Below, piece after piece: positions 62,506 to 64,000 of a stretch of DNA of 64,000 bases. Below the pieces are notes generated by a model. That model ran no database searches. It saw nothing but the letters and a program-made list of their open reading frames with translations, and had not been told where the DNA came from. The DNA lies in NCBI GenBank assembly GCA_016214125.1, contig JACRPC010000036.1:35453-99452 (forward strand), given 5' to 3'. The stretch's first letter is position 1. Every line of letters starts with the position of its first letter. The stretch is from Rhodospirillales bacterium. Its GTDB lineage: Bacteria > Pseudomonadota > Alphaproteobacteria > Rhodospirillales > WMHbin7. Both the position numbers and the translations under genes were made by a program.

Positions 62506-63792
62506 ATGAGCAACAAGCACAACCTCGCGGTCGAGACGGAGGCACACTATCGAGCCGAAGCGGAAGTCCGGCTGCTTGAGCAGCCGCGCCCAAATGCCGC
62601 GGCTGAAGTGCCCGACAAGCTTCTGCACGAACTGCACGTTCACCAGATCGAACTGGAGATGCAGAACGAGGAGCTGCGCCACGCCCAGGCGGCGCTTGAG
62701 GAATCGCGCGACCGCTACGTCGATCTCTACGATTTCGCCCCCGTCGGCTACCTCGTCCTGGCCGCCGATGGGCGGATCGAGACCATCAACCTTGCCGGCG
62801 CCCGCCTTCTTGGCTCGGATCGGAAGGCAATTCTGCGGCGACGTTTTGCCGATTTGGTAGCGCTTGAGGATCGCGATCGCTGGCATCGCCATCTCCAGGC
62901 CAGCCAGGAGGGCGACGATTCGCCCGGCCTGGAATTGGCCTTTATCGCCGGCGACGGCTCGTTCCGTCACGTTCGAATCGATTGCCGGCGCATTTTCGCC
63001 CAGGCCAGTCCGAAACTGCGCGTCGCGCTTACCGACATCGACGATCGCGTGCGGATGGAGCAGGAGCAACAGAAAGCGCAGGCAGCCCTGAAGGCCAGCT
63101 TGGACAGTCTGATCCATTCGAATGCCGAACTCGAGCGGTTTGCCCATATCGTTGCGCACGACCTGCAAGAGCCGGTGCGCACTCTGGTCTCCTATACGCA
63201 GCTCCTCGTCCGCGGCGAAGGCGATCGGCTGTCGGGCCAGGGCTTGGAGTACGCCAACACCATCATCAACGGCGCCTGGCACATGTACCATCTGGTGCAG
63301 GGACTGTTCGATTACGCCCGCATCACCCCCACCATCGGCGAATTCGCCGCCGTCGATCTGAATGCGGTCGCAAAGGACGCCCTGCTCCATCTGAAGGAAA
63401 AGCTGGAACGTTCCGGCGCCGAGCTGAGCATCGGCCCGCTTCCCGCGGTGATGGGCGATCCGATCCAGTTGTTGCAGCTTTGGCTGCACCTGATTTCGAA
63501 CGCCATCAAATTCGTTCGGCCCGTGCAAAAGCCGATTGTCAAAATCTCGGCGACGGTCCGAGGGACCGAGGCGACCCTTTCGGTCAAGGATAATGGCATC
63601 GGCATCGCGCCGCAATATCACGGGCGGATTTTCGAACTCTTCCGCCATCTGAACGCGCCGCAGAAATATCCCGGCACCGGGATTGGCTTGGCCCTATGCC
63701 GACGGATCGTCGAGCGCCATCATGGGCGCATCTGGGTCGAGTCCGAAGAGGGCCAGGGCGCGGTCTTTTCCTTCACCCTGCCTTTGGCTTAG
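62506..63792 (+). CDS. Soluble PAS histidine kinase (phytochrome-kinase type)
   Basis: 428 aa. The N-terminal helix ELHVHQIELEMQNEELRHAQ closely resembles that of the kinase at 57603, followed by one PAS domain (about 60-185). The dimerisation/phosphoacceptor helix has His218 in VAHDLQEPVR, as in the bacteriophytochrome-like HisKA subgroup. HATPase_c (DNGIGIAPQYHGRIFELF, then GTGIGLALCRRI) ends the protein. It sits between the CheB-CheR fusion and an IS element. Its response regulator is not in the window. Confidence 0.88.
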   Translation: MSNKHNLAVETEAHYRAEAEVRLLEQPRPNAAAEVPDKLLHELHVHQIELEMQNEELRHAQAALEESRDRYVDLYDFAPVGYLVLAADGRIETINLAGARLLGSDRKAILRRRFADLVALEDRDRWHRHLQASQEGDDSPGLELAFIAGDGSFRHVRIDCRRIFAQASPKLRVALTDIDDRVRMEQEQQKAQAALKASLDSLIHSNAELERFAHIVAHDLQEPVRTLVSYTQLLVRGEGDRLSGQGLEYANTIINGAWHMYHLVQGLFDYARITPTIGEFAAVDLNAVAKDALLHLKEKLERSGAELSIGPLPAVMGDPIQLLQLWLHLISNAIKFVRPVQKPIVKISATVRGTEATLSVKDNGIGIAPQYHGRIFELFRHLNAPQKYPGTGIGLALCRRIVERHHGRIWVESEEGQGAVFSFTLPLA

Positions 63793-63876
63793 AGCGGCAC
63801 TAAGATCGTTGTCGCCGGCCGCCGGCATCCGCCATGACGGATCGGCCAGCCCGGCCGCCCCTAGAGCGTCGTGCGT

Positions 63877-64000
63877 TTAATCTGACGCATATCCGGCTGC
63901 CTTGAGATAGTTCCAGCATTCTTCTGGTGAATAGAGTTGGCAGACGTCGCCGATGGCTCTCCAGAGGGCGTCGAAGGTCCGAGCTTTGACGTGCCTGAGA
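63877..64000 (-). mobile_element. IS630-family transposase, C-terminal end (truncated by window edge)
   Basis: The minus strand encodes the last 41 residues of a transposase, ending HVKARTFDALWRAIGDVCQL and then a YSPEECWNYLKAAGYASD tail with stop TAA at 63879-63877. This matches the typical IS630 DDE transposase C-terminus. The element boundary is probably at the CTAG near 63861-63864, since IS630 elements insert at TA; the terminal repeat would be around 63862-63880. The rest lies outside the window. Confidence 0.8.

Overview
The window is GC-rich DNA with the gene content of an alphaproteobacterium, most likely a Rhodospirillales relative of Magnetospirillum. That placement is inferred from the Lpt-rpoN order, the IalB-like protein, the Liv-type aromatic transporter, the abundance of PAS sensors and the anaerobic aromatic genes; no rRNA is present to confirm it. 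Genes are densely packed, with many 4-bp ATGA overlaps. The only gene-free stretch above 300 bp is 504-971, which is a regulatory region.

Left part (1-9 kb). A leftward gene cut by the window edge resembles the PEP-synthase-like subunit of phenylphosphate synthase (phenol activation). It lies behind a textbook sigma-54 promoter and a divergent XylR/DmpR-type activator with a V4R sensor domain. After several small genes comes a thioesterase-UbiD decarboxylase pair, an NDUFA9-like dehydrogenase homologue, tRNA-Leu(CAG) and RNase D.

Centre (9-32 kb). The housekeeping run kdsD-lptC-lptA-lptB-rpoN is followed by a TetR regulator and then an anaerobic aromatic-acid island. One leftward unit reads: CoA ligase, two paralogous substrate-binding proteins, LivH, LivM, LivF and LivG homologues, then four benzoyl-CoA reductase subunits of the ATP-dependent bzd type. 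A divergent rightward unit encodes an enoyl-CoA hydratase, an acyl-CoA dehydrogenase, a QueG-like 4Fe-4S protein and a second AMP-forming ligase with an unusual N-terminal extension. Three copies of a 19-bp dyad, AATGRMC-N5-GTCAGTC, sit on or just after three TTGACA-type promoters: upstream of the ligase, upstream of the hydratase and inside the big unit just before bzdO. This suggests one local repressor, plausibly the TetR protein, controlling uptake, activation, side-chain beta-oxidation and ring reduction together.

Right part (32-64 kb). This part holds a CoA-binding/O-acetylhomoserine sulfhydrylase fusion, a small HTH protein, a LOG-family gene, two c-type cytochrome genes and thiC behind a TPP riboswitch. 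Next come a LysM protein, psd-pssA, and etfB-etfA-hbd behind a strong promoter overlapped by a perfect inverted repeat. Electron-transferring flavoprotein and 3-hydroxyacyl-CoA dehydrogenase would serve the same beta-oxidation chemistry. The rest is largely signalling: a PilZ protein, a repeat-built coiled-coil protein overlapping a GAF-GAF-PAS adenylate cyclase, a hybrid histidine kinase, two further PAS kinases and a CheB-CheR-PAS fusion. Among these are PAP2, ArnT-like, GloB, kinase-fusion, universal stress and SDR genes. The window ends inside an IS630-type transposase.
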